Shown here piece by piece: positions 1 to 10,254 of a stretch of DNA of 64,000 bases (positions are counted from its first letter, which is position 1; every line of letters starts with the position of its first letter). The notes below the pieces were generated by a model. It was given only the letters and a program-made list of their open reading frames with translations. It searched no databases and was not told the DNA's origin. The translations under genes and the position numbers were made by a program. This stretch comes from Paralithodes platypus (Eukaryota; Arthropoda; Malacostraca; Decapoda; Lithodidae): NCBI GenBank assembly GCA_032716605.1, contig CM064573.1, forward strand, positions 9,569,709-9,633,708, in the 5' to 3' direction.

Positions 1-150
1 AAATACTAATAATAAACATTCGGAATACTGGTAAATGATATATAGTTTGGTCTATGGATATAAATTCTACATTAGTCTACATTATCCAAGATTGGGGCAT
101 GGAAATTACCATCAGCCGAAACATATACATGCAGACTATAGCTGGACTGA

Positions 151-320
151 CCAATGGCGAACCAGGGTAGCCATGACGTCACTCACTAAGATGACCAATA
201 GTGAGCCAGAATAACGATGACGTCATTAGGTAAGCTGTCCAATAGTGAGCCAGAATAGCGATGACGTCATTAGGTAAGCTGTCCATTGGTGAGCCAAAAA
301 GTTCGTGACGTCACTAAGTT
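151..320. repeat. 44-bp tandem repeat, four units, each with CCAAT and CRE
   Basis: Four imperfect units of 43-45 bp begin at about 151, 194, 239 and 283. Each carries CCAAT (or CCATT) followed about 23 bases later by TGACGTCA. The last unit runs into the family A element at 319. TGACGTCA is the canonical CREB/ATF site and CCAAT the NF-Y site. That these act as regulatory sites here is inference only. Bases 1-150 before it show nothing I recognise. Confidence 0.8.
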
Positions 321-536
321 AACCCTTTCTGTACCAGCGACGTCTTTTTTTATTTGAGTTCAGCTTCATTTAGACGATTTCATGAAGCTTAGGAAGGATA
401 TGTGGTGGCTTAAAGGATGAATTGAGATAAGTCGGTAGTCTTTTATATGGGTAGACGTCCTTCCTAATCTGAATACAATCGTCTAATGCATGCTAGAATA
501 TAATGAAAAGGATGTCACCGGTATTGAAGGGGTTAA
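319..536 (+). mobile_element. Family A TTAA MITE, copy 1
   Basis: This is a short non-coding element bounded by TTAA at 319-322 and 533-536. The left end begins CCCTTTCTGTACC and the right end is its inverted counterpart, GGTATTGAAGGGG. Inside each end is a CGACGTC-like block, and the middle has AGACGATTT and its partner AATCGTCTAA. No reading frame is present. TTAA flanks with ends starting CCC are typical of piggyBac-type elements. That assignment is inference because no transposase is seen. Confidence 0.75.
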
Positions 537-701
537 CCCATGGCGAGGAAGACGAAATTCTAAAATAATAATGGTATGAAAAGTCTATTTAAAGTGTCCA
601 TAATAATCTACCCACTTAAAATACCTTTAAGTAATTAGCGGTAATAAACCCATCGTATACCAGCTAAAAAGATAAATCACTAATTTGTATACCCTTGATT
701 T

Positions 702-1085
702 TTAGCCCTTTCTATACCGGAGACGCCTTTATAATTTTAGTATAGCTATATTTAGATGATTTTGTGCAGTTTAAAAAGGGCCTTCAACAATCAACAGGCT
801 TCGAACTATCTCACTTGTCCTACCATAAATCCTTGTCAAATTGCACAAAATCGTCTTAACATATTCAAGCTGTATTTAGACTATTTTGTGCAGCTCAGAT
901 AGGATCTGTGGTAGTTAAAAGGGTTGATTGAGATAGTTCGAATCCCTATAATTGCTAGAGATCCTTCCTAAACTGGATAACATCAATTAGTAGTAGCCAG
1001 AATACAATAAAAAGTCAACGGTACAGAAGGGGTTAAATATAGCTAGAATAAAATTAAAAGGACGCCGCCGGTAACGAAAGGGTTA
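702..1085 (+). mobile_element. Family A MITE, copy 2 (mosaic or nested)
   Basis: The left end (CCCTTTCTATACCGG) is near 705. Two right ends follow, one closing in GGGGTTAA at about 1036 and another in AAAGGGTTA at about 1085. Internal half-element motifs (AGACGATTTTGTGCAG-like) occur twice. The simplest reading is one family A copy inserted in another, or a recombined pair. Between copies 1 and 2 (about 540-700) is AT-rich DNA with a fragment of the ATACCC/GGTAAATCACT motif seen elsewhere (family E). Confidence 0.6.
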
Positions 1086-2510
1086 GTCTCACCGTGACCA
1101 ATGAGGAGAGACGTAAACACAGTGACGTCATCAGCCTAACAGTTTGACCAATAAGGAGACGTAAACACAGTGACGTCATCAGCCTACAGTTTGACCAATA
1201 AGGAGTGAGAGATTTAAACACACTTGACGTCATCAGCCCTAACAGTTTTAACCAATGAGGAGAGATGTAAACCCAGTGACTTTCATCAGCCTAACAGTTT
1301 TAACCAATGAGGAAAGGGAACGTAAACACATGACATCATCCATCCCTAACAGTTTTTAACCAATGAGGATGGTTGGATGTAACCAGTGACGTCATCAGCC
1401 TCCCTAACACTTGAAACCAATGACTAGGGATTAACAGTGACGTCATCAGCCTAACAGTTTGACCAATGAGGAGGGATGTAAACACAGTGACATCATCAGC
1501 CTAACAGTTTGACCAATGAGGAGAGACGTAAACACAGTGACGTCATCAGCCTAACAGTTTAACCAATGAGGAGAGATGTAAACACAGTGACGTCATCAGC
1601 CTAACAGTTTAACCAATGAGGAGGGACGTAAACACAGTGACATCATCAGCCTAACAGTTTGACCAATAAGGAGAGACGTAAACACAGTGACGTCATCAGC
1701 CTAACAGTTTGACCAATGAGGAGGGATGTAAACACAGTGACGTCATCAGTCTAACAGTTTGACCAATGAGGAGAGATGTAAACACAGTGACATCATCAGC
1801 CTAACAGTTTAACCAATGAGGAGGGACGTAAACACAGTGACGTCATCAGCCTAACAGTTTAACCAATGAGGTGAGACGTAAACACAGTGACGTCATCAGC
1901 CTAACAGTTTAACCAATGAGGAGGGACGTAAACACAGTGACGTCATCAGCCTAACAGTTTAACCAATGAGGAGAGATGTAAACACAGTGACGTCATCAGC
2001 CTAACAGTTTAACCAATGAGGAGGGACGTAAACACAGTGACGTCATCAGCCTAACAGTTTAACCAATGAGGAGAGATGTAAACACAGTGATGTCATCAGC
2101 CTAACAGTTTAACCAATGAGGAGGGACGTAAACACAGTAACGTCATCAGCCTAACAGTTTGACCAATGAGGAGGGATGTAAACACAGTGACGTCATTAGC
2201 CCTAACAGCTTGACCAATGAGGAGGGACGTAAACACAGTGACGTCATCAGCCTAACAGTTTAACCAATAAGGAGGGATGTAAACACAGTGACGTCATCAG
2301 CCTAACAGTTTGACCAATGAGGAGGGATGTAAACACAGTGACGTCATCAGACTAACAGTTTAACCAATGAGGAGGGATGTAAACACAGTGACGTCATCAG
2401 CCTTAACAGTTTAACCAATGAGATGAGACGTAAACACAGTGACGTCATCAGCCCTAACAGTTTAACCAATGAGGTGGGACGCAAACACAGTGACATCATA
2501 AGCCTAAATG
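1085..2510. repeat. 50-bp minisatellite carrying CCAAT and CRE in each unit (about 28 copies)
   Basis: A direct 50-bp period is plain from about 1440 to 2500. Each unit has CCAATGAGGAG, then GACGTAAACACAG, then TGACGTCATCAGCC. The first units (1190-1440) are more diverged, with small insertions. Most units keep an intact TGACGTCA; a few have TGACATCA or TGATGTCA. CCAAT and CRE are about 25 bases apart. Short reading frames across it are by-products of the repeat. A regulatory or enhancer role is possible but is not shown by sequence alone. Confidence 0.92.
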
Positions 2511-2563
2511 GTTTGTTTGCCAGCGGAAAAATTTGCAAAGTTGGCAGAGCTATAGCCTTTACC

Positions 2564-2775
2564 TTAAGGGGAATTTTGTTCTGGACCCCCCTTCTCTGTC
2601 ATGTTTAGCCCCATTAGTTATGAGATTTAAAGACGTTTGCCCCATTAGTTTGGCGATTTTAAAACCTTCCGCCCTATTTAGTTGTCGATGTTTTCCTGGT
2701 GAGCGATAGCGAGCCTGTAATTTGTTGGCCGCGACATTTTCTACCGAAAAATTTATAAATTTATCTCGAATTAAC
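2564..2775 (+). mobile_element. Family B TTAA MITE, copy 1 (3' part missing)
   Basis: It starts TTAAGGGGA and contains the family's successive phrases GCCCCATTAGTT, AAGACGTTTGCCCC, GATTTTAAAACC, GGTGAGCGATAGCGAGCC and a TCTACCGAAAAA hairpin arm. It stops near 2775, before the distal half. It is non-coding. Confidence 0.7.
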
Positions 2776-2817
2776 ATTTAGCTGTTATGTTGTTTTTTTT
2801 TTTGTTTTTTTCCCTTA

Positions 2818-3105
2818 CTACCTCAGATCCTTGTTAAACTGCGCATAATCGTCTAAAAATAACAAGAATAAAATTAACCCTTTCAAGCTCCAATACGCAT
2901 TTCTTTTCTGGTACTTATCAGACGATTTTATTCGGATTAGGAAGAGTATATGGAAGTCAGAGGGTTGATTGAGTCTTTACCCTTTCAATACCCACAGATC
3001 CTTCCTAAGCTGCATACAATCGTCTAATGATAGCCATAATAAACTGCTAAAACGCGTCAGAGCTTCAAGGGGTTAAGAAGACGTCGCCGGTACAGAAGGG
3101 GTTAA
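2818..3105 (+). mobile_element. Family A MITE nested inside another family A MITE
   Basis: Bases 2818-2877 are the right half of one family A copy. At its internal TTAA (2874-2877) a second copy begins (CCCTTTCAAGCTCC) and ends in CAAGGGGTTAA at 3076. The first copy then resumes with GAAGACGTCGCCGG and ends TACAGAAGGGGTTAA at 3105. TTAA therefore stands on both sides of the inner copy, as expected for a TTAA target-site duplication. This is the clearest view of the insertion mechanism in the window. Confidence 0.75.
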
Positions 3106-3193
3106 GTTGTGTACATGTTTTTCTGTAGGCACGTTGAGCCCAAGGTCAAAGAGCTGCGGATGTTTTGACTCCAACTTTGGCAAACCACATAGA

Positions 3194-3410
3194 CTAAAGC
3201 CGGTATCACACGAGCGCTTTTCCCTCAACATTTATCCTCAACACTGGTCTAGCAGCTTATGAGGTCAACATTTAATATTTTTCCGGTACCCAAATTCATC
3301 TATCATCAGTCTAGTTTCCGATACCAGTGCAATATAATCCAGAAATGTTGCAAGAAAAATGTGCATCATCGAATGTTGACTATAAAAGCTCTCGTGTGAT
3401 ACCGGCTTAA
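3194..3410. mobile_element. Family D inverted-repeat element, copy 1
   Basis: Its ends are inverted copies: CTAAAGCCGGTATCACACGAG on the left and CTCGTGTGATACCGGCTTAA on the right. The interior has further mirrored blocks (CAACATTTATCCTCAACACTGG). It is 217 bp long with no reading frame. The right-end TTAA (3407-3410) is also the first TTAA of the next family B element. A second copy lies at 50323-50542. Confidence 0.75.
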
Positions 3411-3758
3411 AGGGGAGATTATATATTTGCTAAATTATATATATATTTTTGTTCTTCTAGTTTCCTCCCTAGGCCACCATCAAACTTAAAAAAACATCCA
3501 TTAGAAACCCCTTTTGGAATAATTTGTACATTTTTCGGTAGAAAAATTTCACGGCCATAAGGCCGGTTATTACAAAATAACAGGCTCACTATCGTTTGCC
3601 AGGAAACAAAATAATATTGACGAAAGGTCATAATATTGACAAAGAAATGGGGCGAAAGGTGTTAAAATCGCCAAACTAATGGGGCAAACATCTTACAATC
3701 TGAAAAATAATGGGGCTAAACAAGAGGGGGGCCAGAAAAACAACCCATCTCCCCTTAA
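3407..3758 (-). mobile_element. Family B MITE, copy 2
   Basis: This is a complete minus-orientation copy between TTAA at 3407-3410 and TTAA at 3755-3758, with the right end CCCATCTCCCC. It includes the hairpin core GGCCATAAGGCCGG and TTTTTCGGTAGAAAAAT. Short frames in it are not genes. Bases 3759-3869 carry a family E fragment (GGTAAATCACCATCAATATACCC). Confidence 0.75.
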
Positions 3759-3869
3759 AGTGAAATTGGTGTTAATAAACCCATCTCATAACATTCAGAA
3801 AGGTAAATCACCATCAATATACCCAATGGACTTACATACCTTTTTCATAGCCCTTTTACCCATATTTCT

Positions 3870-4225
3870 TTAAGGGGAGAGTGGCCGTTTTTTCTGGACC
3901 CCCTTCTCCCTCATGTTTATCTCCATTAGTTTTGATATTATGAGACGTTCACCCTATTAGTTTGTAGATTTTAAGACCTTTCGCCCCATTACTTTGTTAA
4001 TATTAAGGCTTTACCTGTTATTTAGGTGTTGATTTATTCCTGGCGAGCTATAGCGAGCCTGCAAATTCAGAGGAATCGGCCTTCGGCCAGGACATTTTTA
4101 TATCGAAAAATGTACGAATTTATCTTGGGAGGGTCTTGGCCGTTTTTTTTTTTTTTTTTAAAGCTTGATGGAAGTCTAGGGAGGAAACTAAAAATAAAAT
4201 AAAAACAAAAATAATAATAATAAAT
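3870..4225 (+). mobile_element. Family B MITE, copy 3 (right end lost in a microsatellite)
   Basis: It starts TTAAGGGGAGAGTGG and carries CTGGCGAGCTATAGCGAGCC, CGGCCTTCGGCCAGG and TATCGAAAAATG. It then runs into (AAT)n, (AAAT)n and (AT)n at about 4200-4293, where the right end is lost. Confidence 0.7.
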
Positions 4226-4231
4226 AAATAA

Positions 4232-4266
<35 letters not shown>

Positions 4267-4374
4267 GGTATATATATATATGTATATATATACTGTATAT
4301 GAATGAGCCAATAAATAGGCCCCATTTCCCTTATAGAATCTGGTCTGGTCTCTATATATTGCCCTGGCCTCTAT

Positions 4375-4574
4375 ACCCAATTCAGTACCGGTGACGTCAT
4401 TTGCATTATAGTCTGGCAACTATTGGATGATTTTATTAAGCTTAGGAAGGACCCTTAACCATAAAAAGGCTACAAGCTATCTGAATTAATCCTTTTAGCT
4501 ACCACAGATCCTTCCAAAACTGAATACAATCATTGAATTAATGTAAAAGGATGTGACCGGTACTGAACGGGATA
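4375..4574 (+). mobile_element. Family A MITE, copy 3 (eroded ends)
   Basis: The left end is ACCCAATTCAGTACCGG and the right end GACCGGTACTGAACGGGATA. The middle has GGATGATTTTATTAAGCTTAGGAAGGACC and its partner GATCCTTCC...GAATACAATC. The flanking TTAA is no longer recognisable. Confidence 0.65.
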
Positions 4575-4759
4575 TAGATGCCCTACACAAGACGGTGGCC
4601 ACTGCTAGGGCTACGAGGGCCTTGTGCGGATATTATGACGTCATACTCAACTTGTGGGGCATCTGTAGGCTAAAAAGAAGAGGTTTGTGTCAGTGTGTGT
4701 GTGTGTGTGTAAGTACTCACCTAATTGTACTCAACTAATTGTAGTATACAGGATTGAGC

Positions 4760-5775
4760 CTAAGCTCGTGTTGTCCTGTCTCTCTCTCTACATTTATCCA
4801 ATTTTGCTTTAAAAGTTTGGATATTTCTTGCTCCCACCACCTCCCCATCCAACTTATTCCAACAATCAATGCTTCTATACGGGAAGCTGAACTTTCTTAC
4901 ATCAGACTTACATACAACTTTCCTCAACTTACATTCATGACCCCTGGTTCTTCCCTCGTCCCTCACCACAATATCTCCCTTATCGATCTTCTCAAAACCT
5001 TTCACACACTTAAACATCATCATAATCATGTCACCTCTCTCTCTCTCCTCTCCCTCAGCGTTGGCAGCTTTAGCCTCTCCAATCTCTCCTCATATGGCAG
5101 GTCTCTAAGGCTAGCTATCATCTTAGTGGCAACTCTCTGAACTCTTTCCAGTTTTGTATTATGTTTTATAAGGTGTGGAGACCACACCACTGCTGCATAC
5201 TCCAGTCTTGGTCGTATTATTGTCCCTATTATTTTTGCTAACATCTCTTCATCTAAATAATTCAGAGCTATTCTCATGTTAGTCAACACTGCATAGGTTT
5301 CACCAGTTATTTTATGTATATGCTGTTCAGGTGACAAGCTATCTGCCATAACTACCCCTAGGTCTTTTGCTTTCCCAGCTTTACTAATTATTTCATCTCC
5401 TATTTTATATTCCCAAGAAGGTCTATATTTACTTTTTTCCATCTCAAGAACATGACACTTACTCGTGTTGAATTCCATTTTCCAAGTTTGACTCCACTCA
5501 TATAATTTATCTAGGTCTCTCTGTAATTCTTCACAACTACTCCTACTTGTAATATGCTTCATTAATTTTGCATCATCAGCAAACATAGACATATATGAGC
5601 CTATTCCCATTTGAAGGTCGTTGATGAAAACCAAAAACATGATTGGGGCCAACACCGATCCTTGAGGCACTTTCCACGAGGAGAACTTTCCTTTTATTAC
5701 TGTTCGCATTTCCCTCCCAATTAAATCGTTTTCCATCCACTTTAATAATACTCCCTCAACCCGCCCCACAGTCCT
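4760..5775 (-). pseudogene. LINE 1 reverse transcriptase, C-terminal half
   Basis: The frame 5026-5769 encodes VPQGSVLAPIMFLVFINDL (RT motif B region) and then FADDAKL, a variant of the YADD catalytic motif with F in place of Y. It is followed by the thumb and the typical LPTLRERRERE region. The frame shifts in the GA-run near 5030. It continues in 4760-5029 as KCVKGFEKIDKGD, RTRGHECKLRK, FSFPYRSIDCWNKL and FKAKLDKCRERD, the usual C-terminus of such LINE polyproteins. Codon GTG at 5769 is only where the intervening element ends, not a true start. Confidence 0.85.
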
Positions 5776-7413
5776 GGACCCAGATTCACTAATGGTCGTA
5801 GCGTGCGATGTCGTACAGTAACCTACGATCGTTCCTAAGGGAGTGCGGAAGGTGTATTCACGAACGCATCGTTGAGCTCCCTTACGGCTCCCTTTCGGTT
5901 ATTTTCACCGAGGCTTCTCTTGACCAATCAGGCGCTTGGCCTTTGTAAATAAACAATATGTCACCCACATGACCGACGCGCCAAGAAGAACCTAATATAC
6001 TTTAATTTATGAGCTTGTCATTGTTTAGCTTGGCTAATTCGATCCACCACAGCCAGCAGGAAGAAGAATAGAGTATCTTGTGAATTGATGATAAGAAATT
6101 AGCCTAGCTAGGCTACAGGGAAGCCTGTTAGTGGCCCAAGTTAAAGGATTTTCGACGGATTGATCATTGATAATCATATGTTAGGCTAGTTGGGAGTGTA
6201 TTATTTATACCTTAACCACAGTATATTGTTCTACTTTACCATGTCTACACCTAGACAGGGCGAGCCAAACCAAAATGCCAGACTTTACTATGTCTATGCC
6301 TACACAGGCAGTTCTAGCCAAGCCAAAATGCCAGACTTAGCCTAGGCCTAATATTTCAAAATAGGCCTAGGGTATTTTTTGTGTATTCACAACACCTCAA
6401 GGCCTATCTACCTTTTCAAAATAGGCCTAGCATAGGCCTCCTCAATCTATTATCCAACAGTTGGCCATGGGAAATAATGATAGATTGAGGGGGGCTTTGT
6501 CCCCCTCACCTCCCATGACTTATTGCCATCATCAAATATATTACCAGCATGGGACTAATAACAGCTAGGCTAGTTAACAATGAGGACGGTACGCCTCCAA
6601 ACATCATCTTTACCTGCTAGGCTTCTACTTTACCATGCTTAGGCTACACCAAGCTAGGCATTGCTAGCCTAACAAAAATACCATACATAGGCCTAACTTG
6701 TCTAGCCTAAATAGCCCTAACTTTTTCAAAATAAACCTAGGTTATAGCCTAGGCTAGGCTAAACAAAATTATTCACACAGCGTTTATTATTTATTCATTT
6801 TTTAGGCTAGGCCTAGGGTAATTCTTTTCATCATTTTGTTCCTGTGATACTTTCAAATTTGTTGAGGAATAGGCTACCCTAATCTAACTCAGAGGTGGTG
6901 GGGATTTGGAATAAAACATTTCCGCAATAAATGAGGGTTAAAATCTACTAATGGTAGGCTACGTGTTGTCGCAGCACATGCATTTGTGCATCAATTAACC
7001 TTGACTAGGTCTAGGCTGGCATATGTAGGCTATTCATAGCTTAATTCGGCCTGTCATAAGACATTAAGGATACAAATATATTCATACTTTGTATTAAATG
7101 CCTTAATGGTGTTGTAAACACAAGTTAACAATCATATTGCGTTATTATTGCCTCAATAATGACTTAGTGTGTCATAAAGAGCTATACTGCAGACGATTTT
7201 TTTATGGTCGCGGGTTGTGTTATCGATATTTGTGTACCTATATCCGGGTCAAATTCATGTAAGGGTGGTCTGGACCACCCTTTGCGAAAGGGGATTTTAG
7301 GGGCTTCCTACGATCAAAGATGGCCGCTACGACGCTTCGTGAATACCAGCGTTGAGACGTAAGGAACGGTAAGGGAGTTTTCGGATCGTACGACCGTTAG
7401 TGAATCTGGGTCC
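5776..7413. mobile_element. 1.64-kb non-autonomous TIR transposon inserted in LINE 1
   Basis: The left end GGACCCAGATTCACTAATGG and the right end CCGTTAGTGAATCTGGGTCC are inverted repeats matching over about 25 bases with one difference. A further shared block, GTATTCACGAA, lies inside both ends. TCCT stands at 5772-5775 and 7411-7414, so a 4-bp target duplication is possible but overlaps the TIR, leaving the exact boundary unsure. Removing the element restores the LINE codons. The interior (6100-7060) is rich in TAGGCCTA-like words and has no frame of 60 codons. It has no visible transposase; the superfamily is unknown. Confidence 0.8.
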
Positions 7414-8608
7414 TGAGCTTCCACAACAATCTCTTATGAGACACCTTATCAAATGCCTTCTTGAAATCTAAGTAAATACAATCTATCCACCCCTCCCTCC
7501 CTTGTACAATGTCAATTACCCTATCATAGTAACTCAACAAATTTGTGGTACACGAATAACCTTTTCTGAACCCGAACTGCTTGCTTGAAATTATTTCCCT
7601 CTCCTCCAACATACCCACCCATCTTTTTCTAATAATCTTTTCACAAAGCTTGCATATAACACTCGTTAAGGATACCGGTCGATAATTTAGCGGGTCTTCT
7701 TTATTTCCACTTTTATATATTGGAGTTATATTTGCTTGTTTCCATTCTAAGGGAAGTTCCCCCTTGTTTAATGAGTGTTGAACAATATTAAAAATAGGTC
7801 TCACTAGTTGTTCAGAACATTCTCTTAATACCCATCCAGCAATGTTATCTGGGCCCATAGATTTTCTCACGTCCAATTCTTCCAACAATGATTTTAGTTC
7901 ATCCTGGTTGACTCCTATCGACTCTAGTCCCTGTATCTCATTCAATTCCACCACAGGTTCTACATAGTCATCCTCCTCCACAAACACGGATGTTAATGTA
8001 TCATTCATAATTTCACACATACCCACTGTGTCTTCATATAACTGACCCTCTACCTTAAGCTTTGTTATGTTGTCCTTTATTTTTGTTTTGCCGTTGATAT
8101 AACTATAGAACAGCTTGGGTTCTTTATTACATTTGTTTACTATATCTTTTTCAAAGTTCTTTTTCTCCTCTCTTATAGTCTTGACATAGTTGTTTCTAGC
8201 ATTCTTATACTCATTCCATTTTTCCTCAGTGTGTCTCCTTCTCACTTTATTCCATGCAGAGTCCTTTTTGTTCTGGGCAATGTGACATCGCATGTTAAAC
8301 CACTCTTTCTCCTTGGCCAGCTTTCTATCCTTAAATGTTGGTACATATTTATCTACCCCCTCCCTGTAAATATCTAGTAACATGGTGTATTTTACCTGAA
8401 TATTCTGTTCTTGCTCAATAAATGACCAATCTATATTTGCAAAGTATCCTCGTAATGATTCATAATCCGCCTTACTATAATTTAATCTATATTCCCTATG
8501 TTCCTCCTCTCTGCCTTCCAGAAATTCCACTGTCAATTCAAATTCAATCACAGCATGATCGCTGTTTCCCATGGGACTCAAATATGTTAGGTTCTTTATT
8601 TCTTGGGG
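7414..8608 (-). pseudogene. LINE 1 linker and N-terminal half of reverse transcriptase
   Basis: The frame starts after MSPMGNSDHAVIEF, where the SDH motif closes the endonuclease. A lysine-rich linker (KTIREEKKNFEKDIV) follows, then SMGPDNIAGWVLRE, WKQANITPIYKSG, NYRPVSLTSVICKLCEKIIR, KQFGFRKGYSC and YLDFKKAFDKVSHKRLL. The last holds the first catalytic aspartate (motif A). The frame stops where the TIR element begins. A one-base shift near 8608 separates it from the upstream endonuclease frame. Confidence 0.88.
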
Positions 8609-9250
8609 TCTTTGGTGAATATTAAATCAAGTCTTGATGGTTCATCATCTCCTCTAAATCTTGTATTTTCCGTAACGTGTTGTGTTAGTAGATACCCCAT
8701 TGTTAGTTCAAGAAATTTGCTACCCCAAGTATTTTCATTTGAACCCGCACCCAAACATTCCCAATCCACCTCCCCGCAATTAAAGTCCCCTGCAAGAATA
8801 AGCTTATTTTTCCTTTTACAAATAATTTCTAACATTCGCAAGGTTTCCAAAATTAATTCATTATATTCATCGTTGCTCCAAGATTTAGTCTTAGGAGGTA
8901 AATACATTGATACAATGTCTAATTTTGACCTATCATTATCTTCAATTTCAACTGCTACCACTTCAGCAATGCTATCACCAAGTTTTAATTCTTTAGCAGT
9001 AATTTTATTATCTACCATGATCAACACTCCTCCTCCTGGCTTTCCTAACCTGTCTCTTCTCCATGTACTGTATCCTGCACAACTAATTATATTCGTGTCT
9101 ACCTACTGGTTAAGCTTAGTTTCAGTCAAACATACTACCCCGGGCCTCTCTCTCTCTTTACATATTCGTCAAACTCAATCTTTTTGGAGATTAACCCATC
9201 AATATTTGTATACATGAACTTAGCGTTACCAGTATTTTCCCTAGTTTTCT
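8596..9250 (-). pseudogene. LINE 1 endonuclease (APE-like), frame-broken
   Basis: In order on the minus strand: KFMYTNIDGLISKKIEFDEY (start of the EN domain), a frame change in the (GA)n run near 9150, VVCLTETKLN (catalytic E of the LTET motif), a stop TAG at 9104-9106, then KPGGGVLIMVDNK. The frame 8596-9027 follows with VSMYLPP, LILAGDFNCGEVDW (GDFN motif) and SRLDLIFTKD. The N-terminal residues before the first motif come from simple repeat and are not part of the domain. Confidence 0.8.
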
Positions 9251-9284
9251 CGTCCCTGCCCGTTCCTTTCTTTGTTGTACGTAC

Positions 9285-9346
9285 CCCTCCCACGTGTGTG
9301 TACGTGTGTGTGTGTGTGTGTACGTGTGTGTGTGTGTGTGTGTACA
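9285..9346. repeat. Microsatellite (GT)n with TACGTGTG interruptions
   Basis: Alternating GT tracts are broken by TAC. They abut the truncated 5' end of LINE 1. Confidence 0.9.
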
Positions 9347-9385
9347 TTCTAACAGTGTGTAGCATTCTTGTGTTGTATTGTACTG

Positions 9386-9490
9386 TGTTGATGGTGTAAT
9401 GGTTAGAGCGTGTAAGTTCCGTATGTGATATCCTAGGTTCGAATCCAGGGAGAATCACATGCTTTCATTTGAGGGTTATTAGTGTTTCTG
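9386..9490 (+). mobile_element. tRNA-derived SINE (family F), truncated
   Basis: GGTGTAATGGTTAGAGCG resembles a pol III A box and GGTTCGAATCC is a perfect B box, about 50 bases apart as in a tRNA. The acceptor and T stems do not pair properly, so it is not a working tRNA. Downstream CATGCTTTCATT matches the body of the family F copies at 35.9, 36.7, 39.1 and 41.9 kb. It is cut off by the family A element at 9491. Confidence 0.65.
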
Positions 9491-9705
9491 TTAACCCCTT
9501 CTGTACCGGCTACGTCTTCTTGCGTTTATTCTGGCTGCTATTAGATGATTTTATTCAGTTTTAAAAGGGCCTCCAGCAATTAACAGGCTTCGAACTATCT
9601 CACTTAACCCTTTTTACTACCACAGATTCCTCTTAAACTGCACAATTTCGTCTAAATATAGCTAGAGTAAAGTTAAAAAGACGTCGCTGGTACAGAAGGG
9701 GTTAA
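9491..9705 (+). mobile_element. Family A MITE, copy 4 (intact ends)
   Basis: TTAA at 9491-9494 is followed by CCCCTTCTGTACCGGC. The right end is GCTGGTACAGAAGGGG with TTAA at 9702-9705. There are CTACGTC and GACGTCGC blocks inside the ends, with no coding content. Confidence 0.8.
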
Positions 9706-9714
9706 GAACGATGC

Positions 9715-10074
9715 TTAAGGGGGGGATGGGCCGGTTTTCTGGACCACTTTCTCCCTCATGTCTAGCCCCATTAGTTTTCAGATGTTAAGATGTTTGCCCC
9801 ATTAGTTAGTCGATTTTAAGACCTTACGCCCCATTTATTCGTCAATATTTAGACCTTTTGTGCTATTTAGGTGTCGATTTTTTCCCTGGCAAACGATAGT
9901 GAGCCTGTAATGTTGGAAGAACCGGCCTTTGGCCGGGAAATAAAATGTACAAATTAATCTAGAAGGGGGATCTAATGGATGTATTTTTTTTAATTTGAGG
10001 AGGTCTAGGGAGGAAACTAGGAAAATAATGAATATATGCAAAAATCGCCCAAAAAGTGAACCATCTCCCCTTAA
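9715..10074 (+). mobile_element. Family B MITE, copy 4
   Basis: It is complete from TTAAGGGGGGGATGGG to CCATCTCCCCTTAA. Nine bases separate it from the preceding family A element. The core CCGGCCTTTGGCCGG is present, but the adjoining TATCGAAAA arm is shortened. Confidence 0.75.
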
Positions 10075-10254
10075 AATGAGTCTTATTATTATGGACACTT
10101 TACGTACCTTTGCATACCCCTGCATTCCGACAGTGTGTAGTGTTCTTGTGTTGTGATGAGTCGCCAACGTTGCTAGCTTGTGGTAGTGTTGTGGCTGGTG
10201 GAAGTGTTACACATGTTTGTGCTGGCAATGTTCACAAGGGAGATGTGCTTAATT

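Larger units (their letters stand above)
4692..9284 (-). mobile_element. LINE 1: APE-type non-LTR retrotransposon, interrupted
   Basis: On the minus strand the order is endonuclease (about 9218 to 8590), linker, reverse transcriptase (8100 to about 7414, resuming at 5770) and C-terminal region (to 4760). A 3' end follows with ATTAGGTGAGTAC leading into (CA)n at about 4693-4720. Two pieces are separated by a 1.64-kb TIR element. Reading across the gap restores continuous RT sequence. At least three frameshifts and one stop (TAG at 9104-9106) make it inactive. Two of the frameshifts fall in GA-runs. The 5' end is truncated next to a (GT)n tract at 9285. The Jockey/CR1 supergroup is likely from the protein motifs; the exact clade is not settled. 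Confidence 0.85.

Noticed and set aside
4754..5140. 128-codon plus-strand frame opposite LINE 1
   Set aside because: Shadow of the LINE C-terminal coding strand.
7200..7290. GGGTGGTCTGGACCACCC palindrome as a possible transposon end
   Set aside because: It lies inside the 1.64-kb element with no partner copy; a local hairpin only.
9386..9460. Functional tRNA gene
   Set aside because: A and B boxes are present, but acceptor and T stems mispair and the same body follows in other SINE copies.
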